Shown in pieces: positions 1 through 5,164 of a stretch of DNA of 6,359 nucleotides; within the stretch, counting starts at the first letter, position 1, and every line of letters starts with the position of its first letter. Made by a program: the position numbers and the translations under genes. Source of the DNA: Clostridia bacterium (lineage in GTDB: Bacteria > Bacillota > Clostridia > UMGS1883); contig JAJQCX010000194.1 in NCBI GenBank assembly GCA_021202495.1, positions 1-6,359 of the forward strand, written 5' to 3'. Under the pieces are notes generated by a model. The model worked only from the letters and a program-made list of their open reading frames with translations. It did no database searches and was not told the origin of the DNA.

Positions 1-80
1 TCTCATAGAAAATTTTATATTATTTCATTGTCCTCTTGACGGGATGCAGTTCATTTGCCGACGGCTTTTTTATTTTAAAT

Positions 81-170
81 TAATCCGACAGTCGGTACGT
101 TCGTTGGCTGCGAATGATCCGATGCCGACTGCCGGAACAAGTGAATAACGGACAGCCGACTATCGGATAA
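81..170. repeat. Three related 11-bp palindromic repeats forming alternative stems
   Basis: Three copies of CCGAC-N3-CGG-type words occur: CCGACAGTCGG at 85-95, CCGACTGCCGG at 125-135 and CCGACTATCGG at 156-166. The first is itself a perfect palindrome around one base. The left copy, extended to 81-95, pairs with 156-170 at 13 of 15 positions. The same left copy (85-97) can pair instead with 123-135, with one mismatch and one G-T pair. The two stems are mutually exclusive. This may be a REP-like extragenic element or a structured leader; no T-tract follows either stem. The pairing is read from the sequence; any function is inference. Confidence 0.5.
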
Positions 171-252
171 GGGGCTGCAATCCCGAAATGGAGAAAATCC
201 ATCGGACTGCGGTTTTGTTTGCTATACCCTTTCACGGCTGTTAGCTGATATT

Positions 253-283
253 TCCTCCATTTCAAAAAAAATGGAGGATTTTT
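253..283 (+). promoter_or_regulatory. Hairpin that sequesters the ribosome binding site of the first gene
   Basis: TCCTCCATTT (253-262) is perfectly complementary to AAATGGAGGA (269-278), giving a 10-bp stem with a 6-base loop. Five Ts follow and then the ATG at 284. The Shine-Dalgarno sequence GGAGGA (273-278) lies wholly in the 3' arm, so in mRNA it would be hidden. The stem plus T-run also has the form of a weak intrinsic terminator. Either reading implies low basal expression of the downstream frame. No ligand or protein partner can be read from the sequence. Confidence 0.55.
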
Positions 284-484
284 ATGTTTACCTATCAGAA
301 GTTTCCATACAAGTCATACCGCGTTTTGACGGAAGATGGAAAAGAAATCACTGTATCAAGAGAAGAATGTTTCGCACCTGGAGAAATGCCAACAGAGGAC
401 AATCCATATAAACAGCGGTGGTACTACAGCCCGGATCACACTCTTGCCATACGTCTGCCGCGTGGAGAAAAAGGAGAAGCGCTC
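284..484 (+). pseudogene. N-terminal fragment of a sigma-70-like mobile-element protein
   Basis: Residues 1 to ~66 of the open frame at 284 do not resemble any terminase. The start YQKFPYKSYR, the segment CFAPGEMPTEDNPYKQRWYYSP (residues 29-50) and the following IRLPR..GEAL match my recollection of the N-terminus of sigma-70-family proteins in conjugative or integrative elements of Clostridia. In that family a helical -35/-10 recognition region follows, and it is wholly absent here. The piece keeps its own ribosome binding site (GGAGGA, 5 bases before ATG) and joins the terminase in frame near residues 65-69. Family assignment is from memory; the abrupt change of homology is inference. Confidence 0.5.
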
Positions 485-1513
485 TATGACGTTTTGACGA
501 AAGGCGCATCGGACGCGAGAACGAATCCGCTGGCGTTCATCATTACCACGGCGGGAACAGACAAAAACAGCATCGGCTTTGAGGTACACACAAAAGCGAA
601 GGACATCATAGCTGGACAGCGAGCTGACCCGACATTTTACCCCGTTATCTTTGGCATTGAGGATGATGACGATTGGTCGGACGAGCAGAACTGGTACAAA
701 GCGAATCCGTCGCTCGGAGTCACTGTGCCGATTGAGCGAATGCGTGACGCGTTCAGAGATGCAGCCGCAAATCCCGCCGAAGAAAATCTTTTCAGGCAGT
801 TAAGATTAGACCAATGGGTATCGTCGACCGTGCGCTGGATACCTGAAAATATCTATGACATGGGAAATGAGCCGATTGACATGAAATCACTTGAGGGACG
901 CGATTGTTACGGCGGGTTAGATTTGTCAAGCAGTGAGGATATAACGGCATTTGTGCTGTGCTTCCCTCCGAGGTCGTCCGATGAAAAATATATCCTTCTC
1001 CCGTTCATGTGGGTGCCGGAAGATACGATTCCTCTGCGTGTGCGCAGAGCTTCGGTGCCGTATGATGTATGGGTGCAGCAGGGATATCTTCTCGCGACCG
1101 AGGGCAACGTCATAGCATACGGCTTCATTGAAAAATTCATTGACGAGCTTGGCAAAAAATATCACATCAAAGAAATAGCCTTCGACCGTTGGGGCGCTGT
1201 TGAGATGGTACAGCACCAAGGCTTTACTGTTGTTCCGTTCGGGCAGGGGTACAAGGATATGAGCCCCGCAACGAAAGCGTTTTATGAGCTGCTGATGAAA
1301 GGCGATATTATTCACGGCGGTCATCCTCCCTTACGGTGGATGGCGGGAAATGTTGTGATTGAAACAGACCCCGCAGGCAATATCAAACCGACCAAAGCAA
1401 AGTCGGCTGAAAAAATCGACGGCATTGTTGCGGCTATTATGGCACTTGACCGCTGCATCCGCCACGAGGAGCAAGGCAGTGTGTATGATGAACGCGAGCT
1501 CTTCGTCATTTGA
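284..1513 (+). CDS. terL: Chimeric, N-truncated phage large terminase (nuclease half)
   Basis: Large terminases pump phage DNA into the prohead and cut it. They carry an N-terminal ATPase and a C-terminal RNase H-like nuclease. Here the terminase homology starts at about residue 67 (LYDVLTKG) and keeps motif III of the ATPase (ITTAGT, 87-92). It also keeps the linker (DQWV..VRWIP, 176-187) and the whole nuclease: GGLDLSS with D213, AFDRWGA with D301, and KIDG with D379. Walker A and Walker B, which lie in the missing ~150-200 residues, are absent; the family usually has ~550-580 residues and this frame has 409. The first ~66 residues come from a sigma-like protein (separate entry). The C-terminal SVYDERELFVI ending is family-typical, so the 3' end is natural. 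The DNA-packaging motor cannot work; nuclease activity alone is possible. It is of the HK97-like Terminase_1 type. Confidence 0.85.
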   Translation: MFTYQKFPYKSYRVLTEDGKEITVSREECFAPGEMPTEDNPYKQRWYYSPDHTLAIRLPRGEKGEALYDVLTKGASDARTNPLAFIITTAGTDKNSIGFEVHTKAKDIIAGQRADPTFYPVIFGIEDDDDWSDEQNWYKANPSLGVTVPIERMRDAFRDAAANPAEENLFRQLRLDQWVSSTVRWIPENIYDMGNEPIDMKSLEGRDCYGGLDLSSSEDITAFVLCFPPRSSDEKYILLPFMWVPEDTIPLRVRRASVPYDVWVQQGYLLATEGNVIAYGFIEKFIDELGKKYHIKEIAFDRWGAVEMVQHQGFTVVPFGQGYKDMSPATKAFYELLMKGDIIHGGHPPLRWMAGNVVIETDPAGNIKPTKAKSAEKIDGIVAAIMALDRCIRHEEQGSVYDERELFVI

Positions 1514-1526
1514 GGAGAAATCATAA

Positions 1527-1547
1527 ATGATAGATATTTCTCATTGA
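1527..1547 (+). pseudogene. Six-codon remnant frame after terminase
   Basis: GGAG (1514-1517), 9 bases before an ATG at 1527, gives a good translation start, but the frame reads only MIDISH before TGA at 1545-1547. In this phage type the portal gene normally follows terminase directly. The ribosome binding site is therefore likely to be the original portal start region, with the gene displaced to 3126 by the inserted cassette. The TGA lies inside the left arm of the first palindrome. The displacement is inference. Confidence 0.35.
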
Positions 1548-1582
1548 ATATTTCAGCCCTAATGGGCAAAAATATTCAATGA
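1541..1582. promoter_or_regulatory. Upstream 42-bp palindrome, probable operator
   Basis: TCATTGAATATTT (1541-1553) is the exact reverse complement of AAATATTCAATGA (1570-1582). Inside these arms GCCC (1556-1559) pairs with GGGC (1564-1567) around TAAT, with only a 2+2 base mismatch between the blocks. It ends 5 bases before the -35 element. No T-run follows directly, so it is a poor terminator for the terminase. The symmetry and the second copy downstream point to a site for a dimeric DNA-binding protein. Confidence 0.75.
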
Positions 1583-1587
1583 ATTGC

Positions 1588-1616
1588 TTGCCTTTTTTAT
1601 CAATCAATGCTATAAT
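1588..1616 (+). promoter_or_regulatory. Extended -10 promoter of the ATPase gene
   Basis: The -35 TTGCCT (1588-1593), a 17-bp spacer and a perfect -10 TATAAT (1611-1616) with an extended TGC just before it (1608-1610) make a strong vegetative promoter. Transcription would start near 1622-1625, inside the left arm of the second palindrome. The promoter is thus framed by a palindrome on each side, the usual geometry for repression. Confidence 0.75.
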
Positions 1617-1617
1617 G

Positions 1618-1655
1618 ATTGAAAATAAGAGCCCATATGGGCAATAATATTCAAT
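1618..1655. promoter_or_regulatory. Downstream palindrome overlapping the start site, probable operator
   Basis: ATTGAA (1618-1623) and TTCAAT (1650-1655) are the outer arms, and GCCCATATGGGC (1631-1642) is a perfect 12-bp palindrome in the centre. Over 17 base pairs per arm, 13 match. Its right half (1639-1656) is identical at 17 of 18 positions to 1564-1581 of the first palindrome. The centres lie 75 bp apart, about seven helical turns. It begins 2 bases after the -10 box, so a bound protein would block RNA polymerase. As RNA the central hairpin would sit 15 bases before the Shine-Dalgarno and may also affect translation. Confidence 0.7.
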
Positions 1656-1671
1656 GTGAGGACGTGGTCAA

Positions 1672-2961
1672 GTGGAAATCAAGAGAGATTCGTATCTGAA
1701 CGAGCTCATTTCATACCGGTGGGACGGCCAGGTCAAGGTCATAACCGGCATAAGACGCTGCGGAAAATCCTATTTGCTGAAAAATTTGTACAAGGACTAT
1801 CTTATAGCCAACGGGGTGAGCGGTGATCAAATTATTACGATTGAGCTTGACTTGGCGAAAGATATACGATACCGCAATCCTTTGGAGATGGCTTCCTATG
1901 TCAGAGGCATTGCCGAGGGCAAAGCGGAGCAGTTTTATCTTTTTATAGATGAGATTCAGATGTCCGACCCTGTTTCAAATCCGTACAATCCGACCGGAAA
2001 GAAAATCACCTTTTACGACGCGTTAAACGATTTGAGAGGGCTTCCCAATCTGGATGTGTACGTGACCGGCAGCAACTCTAAGATGCTGTCTTCGGATATC
2101 CTGACTGAGTTTAGAGGACGAAGCGATGAGATTAGAATGCATCCGCTCAGCTTTGCGGAATATTACTCGGCTGTTGGCGGCGATAAAAACGAAGCGTTTG
2201 ACGATTACGCATTTTACGGCGGTATGCCGCTGATTTTATCAAGACCGACAGACGCAGCCAAGATGAATTATCTGAAAGCGCTTTTTTCCGAAGTATATAT
2301 CAAGGACATTGTTGAGCGTAAAAAGATAGAGAGACAGGACGTTCTGGAACAGATTATCGACTTGCTGAGTTCTTCAATCGGTTCATTGACCAATCCGTCG
2401 CGGATTGCAAACACGCTGCGTTCAAAGCAGGATGCGCAGGTTGCTCCAAACACCATACGCGCCTATATTGGGCATCTTGAAGATGCTTTCCTGTTTTCCG
2501 AGAGCAAGAGATACGATGTCAGAGGCAGGGCATATCTTGACTCACCAAGCAAGTACTACAGCGAGGACATTGGACTGAGGAATGCAAGGATAGGATTTCG
2601 GCAGCAGGAAATGACAAACACCATGGAAAACATCATTTACAATGAGCTGATTATCAGACAATTTTCCGTGGATGTGGGCGTTGTTTACGGGCGGGAAATG
2701 AACGAGAATAAAAATTCCGTTCGCGTGCCGAAAGAGATTGACTTCATTGCGACCACAGGCGGAAAGAAGGTATATATTCAGTCCGCATACGCATTGCATA
2801 CGGAGGAGAAACAGCAGACTGAACTAAAACCGTTTTCTATGACGGGAGATTCCTTCCCCAAGATTATTGTCCGAAAGGATATAGGGAAAAGATGGTACGA
2901 TGAAAGCGGAATATTAAATATCAATGTGATTGACTTTCTGTTGGACAAGAATGTCATCTAA
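1672..2961 (+). CDS. AAA ATPase with DUF4143 C-terminal domain
   Basis: A full-length 429-residue protein of the AAA_14/DUF4143 family, common and often multi-copy in Clostridia and Bacteroidetes; its biological role is not established. Walker A is GIRRCGKS (26-33), Walker B is FYLFIDEI (88-95, D93 and E94), a sensor-1-like strand is VYVTGSN (129-135), and candidate arginine fingers are R148 and R150 in FRGR. A helical segment at ~225-275 (LLSSSIGSLT, then TIRAYIGHLEDAFL) looks like the winged-helix part of this family. The C-terminus (EIDFIA 355-360, VYIQSAY 367-373) resembles a PD-(D/E)XK fold in which Q370 and Y373 stand where Glu and Lys would be, so cleavage activity is doubtful. The GTG start at 1672 follows GAGG by 10 bases; an ATG in frame at 1654 is followed at once by TGA. 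The gene has its own promoter, palindromes and terminator. It is not a phage structural gene and is best read as cargo. Confidence 0.88.
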   Translation: MEIKRDSYLNELISYRWDGQVKVITGIRRCGKSYLLKNLYKDYLIANGVSGDQIITIELDLAKDIRYRNPLEMASYVRGIAEGKAEQFYLFIDEIQMSDPVSNPYNPTGKKITFYDALNDLRGLPNLDVYVTGSNSKMLSSDILTEFRGRSDEIRMHPLSFAEYYSAVGGDKNEAFDDYAFYGGMPLILSRPTDAAKMNYLKALFSEVYIKDIVERKKIERQDVLEQIIDLLSSSIGSLTNPSRIANTLRSKQDAQVAPNTIRAYIGHLEDAFLFSESKRYDVRGRAYLDSPSKYYSEDIGLRNARIGFRQQEMTNTMENIIYNELIIRQFSVDVGVVYGREMNENKNSVRVPKEIDFIATTGGKKVYIQSAYALHTEEKQQTELKPFSMTGDSFPKIIVRKDIGKRWYDESGILNINVIDFLLDKNVI

Positions 2962-2982
2962 AATTAAAAATGAGGCTAAAAC

Positions 2983-3016
2983 AAAAAAAGCACCTCTTCA
3001 ACAGGGTGCTTTTTTT
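2983..3016 (+). terminator. Intrinsic terminator of the ATPase cassette
   Basis: AGCACC (2989-2994) pairs with GGTGCT (3005-3010), flanked by six As (2983-2988) that pair with six Ts (3011-3016); the loop is about 10 bases. The stem lies 22 bases after the ATPase stop codon. The A-run on one side and T-run on the other allow it to work in both directions. It insulates the ATPase transcript from the phage genes downstream. Confidence 0.85.
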
Positions 3017-3125
3017 GCGCTCTTTTGTTACATAAACCTGAAGAAATTATGCAGTAAAGCCTGTAGAAAGTCAATAGGAACACCAAACATCACGCATTTT
3101 AATTTATGGGATCGGAGAATAAAAA

Positions 3126-3893
3126 ATGGGACTTTTTAAATGGTTAGGTTTTGGCGGAAAAACGAGGGACGCGCCAGGAGGGGCGGCGAACATCCCCGAT
3201 ATTCAAAACAGTGTGCGTGACAGCGGTCAGACATTTACCTTCGGCAGAGCCGACAGCGGTGAACGTGTTGACGAGAAATCATCTCTGCAAATCGCGACAG
3301 TATATGCCTGTGTTCGTCTTTTGGCTGAGACTGTGGCGGGACTTCCGCTGCACCTCTATCGCTATGTTGACAACGACGGCAAAGAAAAGGCGGTCGAACA
3401 TCCGTTATATAAAATTCTCTATCGGCAGCCGAATCCTGAGATGACATCGTTCAGCTTTCGTGAATGCCTGATGACGCACTTGCTTCTTTGGGGCAACGCA
3501 TACGCGCAGATTGTTCGTGACGGCAAAAACAACATTCTCGGACTGTATCCTCTCGTGCCGCAGAATGTGGAGATTGATCGTGACGAACATGGCAGTATCT
3601 ACTACATCTATCACGCCTACGAGGACGACAAAGCGGGAGAAACAGGCAAAGACTACTACTTTAAACGGGAAAAAGTTCTGCATTTTCCGGGACTTGGCTT
3701 CAACGGCTTAGTTGGTTTCAGTCCGATAGGTATGATGAAGAATGCCTTAGGTTCGTATCACTTGAAGAAGCGAAGAACTATCTGCGTGTGGATACTTCCG
3801 ACGATGATGCTCTTATCGGCGTCCTTCTTTCCTCCGCCTGCAGACTGTGCGCTGACGTGGCGCGGCTTACGGATGAAGAATGGAACGCTGTAG
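3126..3893 (+). CDS. Truncated HK97-type portal protein with an out-of-frame tail
   Basis: The portal forms the dodecameric ring through which DNA enters the head. The start MGLFKWLGF, the segment SSLQIATVYACVRLLAETVAGLPLHLY (52-78), HPLYKILYRQPNPEMTS (92-108), LLLWGNAYAQI (119-129) and VLHFPGLGFNGLVGFSPIGM (184-203) are typical of HK97-like portals of Firmicute siphophages. Homology stops at G209. The remaining ~46 residues (SYHLKKRR..., ending at 3893) are the next gene read in the wrong frame. Intact relatives have ~400-430 residues, so the stem/wing C-terminal half is gone. The ATG at 3126 has GGAG 8 bases upstream (3114-3117). It cannot form a working portal. A deletion from here to the connector removed the protease and capsid genes expected in between. 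Confidence 0.88.
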   Translation: MGLFKWLGFGGKTRDAPGGAANIPDIQNSVRDSGQTFTFGRADSGERVDEKSSLQIATVYACVRLLAETVAGLPLHLYRYVDNDGKEKAVEHPLYKILYRQPNPEMTSFSFRECLMTHLLLWGNAYAQIVRDGKNNILGLYPLVPQNVEIDRDEHGSIYYIYHAYEDDKAGETGKDYYFKREKVLHFPGLGFNGLVGFSPIGMMKNALGSYHLKKRRTICVWILPTMMLLSASFFPPPADCALTWRGLRMKNGTL

Positions 3894-4075
3894 ACGGCGG
3901 CGATAACAACGGCATATATTCGGATGAGGATTTAACGTATATCCGCGAGGTCATGAATGTGGCTGTGCTTTACGCGCTCGGATATTTATATGAACACCGC
4001 GAGGAAGCCGACCATCACGATTCGCTTATGACGCTCCGAAGTCTGCTCTTTGCAATACGGGAGGGTGTGTTTTGA
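3752..4075 (+). pseudogene. Head-tail connector (gp6-like), start codon lost
   Basis: The frame reads FVSLEEAKNYLRVDTSDDDALIGVLL from 3752, which matches the N-terminus of HK97 gp6-like connectors, and continues to the family-typical ending LMTLRSLLFAIREGVF. These proteins form a ring under the portal. Nearly the whole protein (about 107 residues) is present. The junction with the portal lies at ~3750, so its own ATG and ribosome binding site are gone. A GTG at 3788 (VDTSDDDA) could start translation but would lose the first ~12 residues and has no clear Shine-Dalgarno. Its stop codon overlaps the start of the next gene as TGATG (4073-4077). Confidence 0.75.
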
Positions 4076-4290
4076 TGAAGATCTCTCTCTTTAATGAAAA
4101 GATAACATTTGAGAAAAACACAGTCACAGTTGATGAAAACGCCAATCACAAAAACGAGTGGAGTGAATATTTCACTTGTCACGTCTATGCGGACACATCA
4201 GGCGCAAAAGGCGAAAAAGAATCCGCAGGAATAACAGTGACGGAGAGCGGATTGATATTTACGCTTCGTTTCTGCAAGCATGGAGGTTGA
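4075..4290 (+). CDS. Truncated head-closure / head-tail joining protein
   Basis: MKISLFNEKITFEKN, then NEWSEYFTCHVYADTSGAKGEKESAG and TESGLIFTLRFCK, are typical of small Phage_H_T_join-like closure proteins that seal the head after packaging. Family members have ~105-115 residues; here homology ends at FCK and HGG-stop follows, leaving about 71. The C-terminal ~35 residues are missing because of a second deletion at ~4280. I chose the ATG at 4075, which overlaps the connector stop in a TGATG arrangement and implies translational coupling; a TTG one codon earlier is also open. Confidence 0.75.
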   Translation: MKISLFNEKITFEKNTVTVDENANHKNEWSEYFTCHVYADTSGAKGEKESAGITVTESGLIFTLRFCKHGG

Positions 4291-4555
4291 ATTGGAGCAT
4301 TTTGCGCTGCTCTTTGAGTTTAACGGAGATATTCGCAAAACCCGCCATGTAATGTATAACTGCGCCTGTTCTCGTCCGACGATTGAAGGCTCCACAACGG
4401 AGGACTCAAAGGAAGTTCAGACAGAGACATTGAGCCTTACATCGACAGCTCTCGCGAACGGCTACGTTAAAGCCAAAACAGGCACGAATACGTCGGAAGA
4501 AGTATACAACGCGTGGTACGACGCGGTATATGAGCCGCAAAACACGGGCGAGTGA
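4280..4555 (+). pseudogene. C-terminal half of the phage major tail protein
   Basis: EHFALLFEFNGDIRKTRHVMYNC, then RPTIEGSTTEDSKEVQTETLSLTSTALANG and NAWYDAVYEP, match the C-terminal half of phi13-type major tail proteins, which stack as hexamers to form the tail tube. About 90 of the usual ~190-200 residues remain. The first residues (MEVELE) may come from another gene at the deletion junction. The ATG at 4280 has no ribosome binding site and overlaps the end of the head-closure frame by 11 bases. Any translation would rely on coupling. The loss between the two genes would include the HK97 gp10-like and tail-terminator genes. Confidence 0.75.
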
Positions 4556-4585
4556 TTTTAAAGAGCAAAGGGCGGAAGTTTTACT

Positions 4586-4960
4586 ATGGCGCTGACAAAA
4601 ACAATCAATATTGACGGAATAGACGTAACATTCCGCGCTTCCGCGGCGGTGCCGAGATTGTACCGCATCCGCTTTGGGCGCGATATATATAGGGACCTTC
4701 GTCAGCTTGAAAAAAGCGTGGGCGAAAGCAGCGAAGATGCAAGTGAGCTTGATGTCTTTTCATTGGAACTTTTTGAAAATATAGCGTTCATCATGGCGCG
4801 TCACGCTGACCCTGAGAATGTGTCGGACAGCCCCGATGAATGGCTCGAACAATTCAACACATTTTCGATATATCAGGTGCTGCCGGAGCTGATTGATTTG
4901 TGGGGTTTGAATGTGCAGACACAGTCTGAGTCTAAAAAAAACTCGAAAAACAGAACGTGA
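4586..4960 (+). CDS. Tail assembly chaperone, first frame (gpG-like)
   Basis: MALTKTINIDGIDVTFRASAAVPRLYRIRFGRDIYRDL, then FENIAFIMARHADP and EWLEQFNTFSIYQVLPELIDLWGLNVQT, are characteristic of the first tail chaperone frame of Firmicute siphophages. These proteins coat the tape measure protein and recruit tail-tube subunits and are not kept in the virion. At 124 residues the protein is full length. The start has AAGGGCGG (4568-4575) 10 bases upstream. Near the 3' end lies TCT AAA AAA AAC, a slippery run (4934-4942) that probably gives access to the next frame. This gene and the next appear undamaged. Confidence 0.85.
   Translation: MALTKTINIDGIDVTFRASAAVPRLYRIRFGRDIYRDLRQLEKSVGESSEDASELDVFSLELFENIAFIMARHADPENVSDSPDEWLEQFNTFSIYQVLPELIDLWGLNVQTQSESKKNSKNRT
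4934..4942 (+). promoter_or_regulatory. A8 slippery run for a gpG-GT type frameshift
   Basis: The first frame reads AAA AAA AAC here, which contains the classical heptamer A AAA AAC. A -1 shift leads to a stop after about eight codons (TGA 4963-4965). The open downstream frame (codons from 4932, 4935 and so on) is reached only by +1 or -2. Eight consecutive As (4934-4941) allow Lys-tRNA to re-pair after either shift. The shift itself is inferred from gene order and the slippery run. Confidence 0.5.
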
Positions 4961-4961
4961 A

Positions 4962-5126
4962 ATGACAACCGAGCTTTTTCTTCTGCGCTGCGTTCAGCTG
5001 GGAATATCTATTCGTGATTTGGATTTGCTCACTATCGGGATGTGTACGGATATGTTCACGGAAAACCTAAACGACGATTACGACTATCCGCTGACGCCGA
5101 CGCAGGAAATGATGGATCGCTGGTAA
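4962..5126 (+). CDS. Tail assembly chaperone, second frame (gpT-like)
   Basis: MTTELFLLRCVQLGISIRDLDLLTIG, then FTENLNDDYDYP and TQEMMDRW, match the short second frame that follows the gpG-like gene in Firmicute siphophages; about 54 residues, full length. In such phages it is normally made as a fusion to the first frame by ribosomal frameshifting, giving a longer chaperone that binds the tape measure. The frame is open back to at least 4911, so it overlaps the first frame by ~50 bases across the slippery run. It could also be started at the ATG at 4962, one base after the upstream TGA (TGAAATG), by termination-reinitiation. Confidence 0.75.
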   Translation: MTTELFLLRCVQLGISIRDLDLLTIGMCTDMFTENLNDDYDYPLTPTQEMMDRW

Positions 5127-5164
5127 TCGGATATTTTTAAATCGCACGATTGGAGGTGTTGAGA

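Larger units (their letters stand above)
1..283. other. Left flank without a supported gene
   Basis: I see no convincing coding sequence here. The only sizeable open frame is on the minus strand (80-265). It has no ribosome binding site that I can see and consists largely of the translated inverted repeats, so I do not call it. The stretch holds an AT-rich segment (1-80), a cluster of CCGAC..CGG repeats (81-170) and a hairpin just before the first gene (253-278). It is probably the upstream region of the sigma-like gene fragment that starts at 284, and so may belong to the host or an integrated element rather than to the phage. Confidence 0.5.
1514..1671 (+). promoter_or_regulatory. Control region of the ATPase cassette
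   Basis: This intergenic stretch holds a leftover Shine-Dalgarno with a six-codon frame (1527-1547), two related palindromes, a promoter between them and the ribosome binding site of the ATPase gene (GAGG, 1658-1661, 10 bases before a GTG start). A 7-bp stem GAGAAAT (1515-1521) / ATTTCTC (1536-1542) directly precedes, and partly overlaps, the first palindrome. The parts are described separately. Confidence 0.6.

Noticed and set aside
36..80. TTGACG as a -35 element and GCCGACGGC plus T-run as a terminator
   Set aside because: No -10 sits at the right distance, and the GCCGACGGC stem would have only three base pairs.
80..265. 61-residue minus-strand open frame in the left flank
   Set aside because: Its C-terminal half is the translated inverted repeats, there is no ribosome binding site I can see, and no domain is recognisable.
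1190..1240. Three-residue shortening in the terminase nuclease (MVQHQGFTV) as evidence of decay
   Set aside because: Relatives I recall have a slightly longer loop here, but loop length may vary naturally and the frame is kept.
926..1324. 132-residue minus-strand open frame inside the terminase
   Set aside because: It lies wholly opposite a conserved nuclease domain and has no recognisable features; it is an antisense shadow.
1541..1582. First palindrome as the terminase terminator
   Set aside because: There is no T-tract immediately after the stem, and a matching copy at the promoter start site makes an operator role more likely.
2930..3139. 69-residue plus-strand frame between the ATPase and the portal
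   Set aside because: It reads straight through the terminator hairpin, overlaps the end of the ATPase gene and has a low-complexity Lys/Phe composition.
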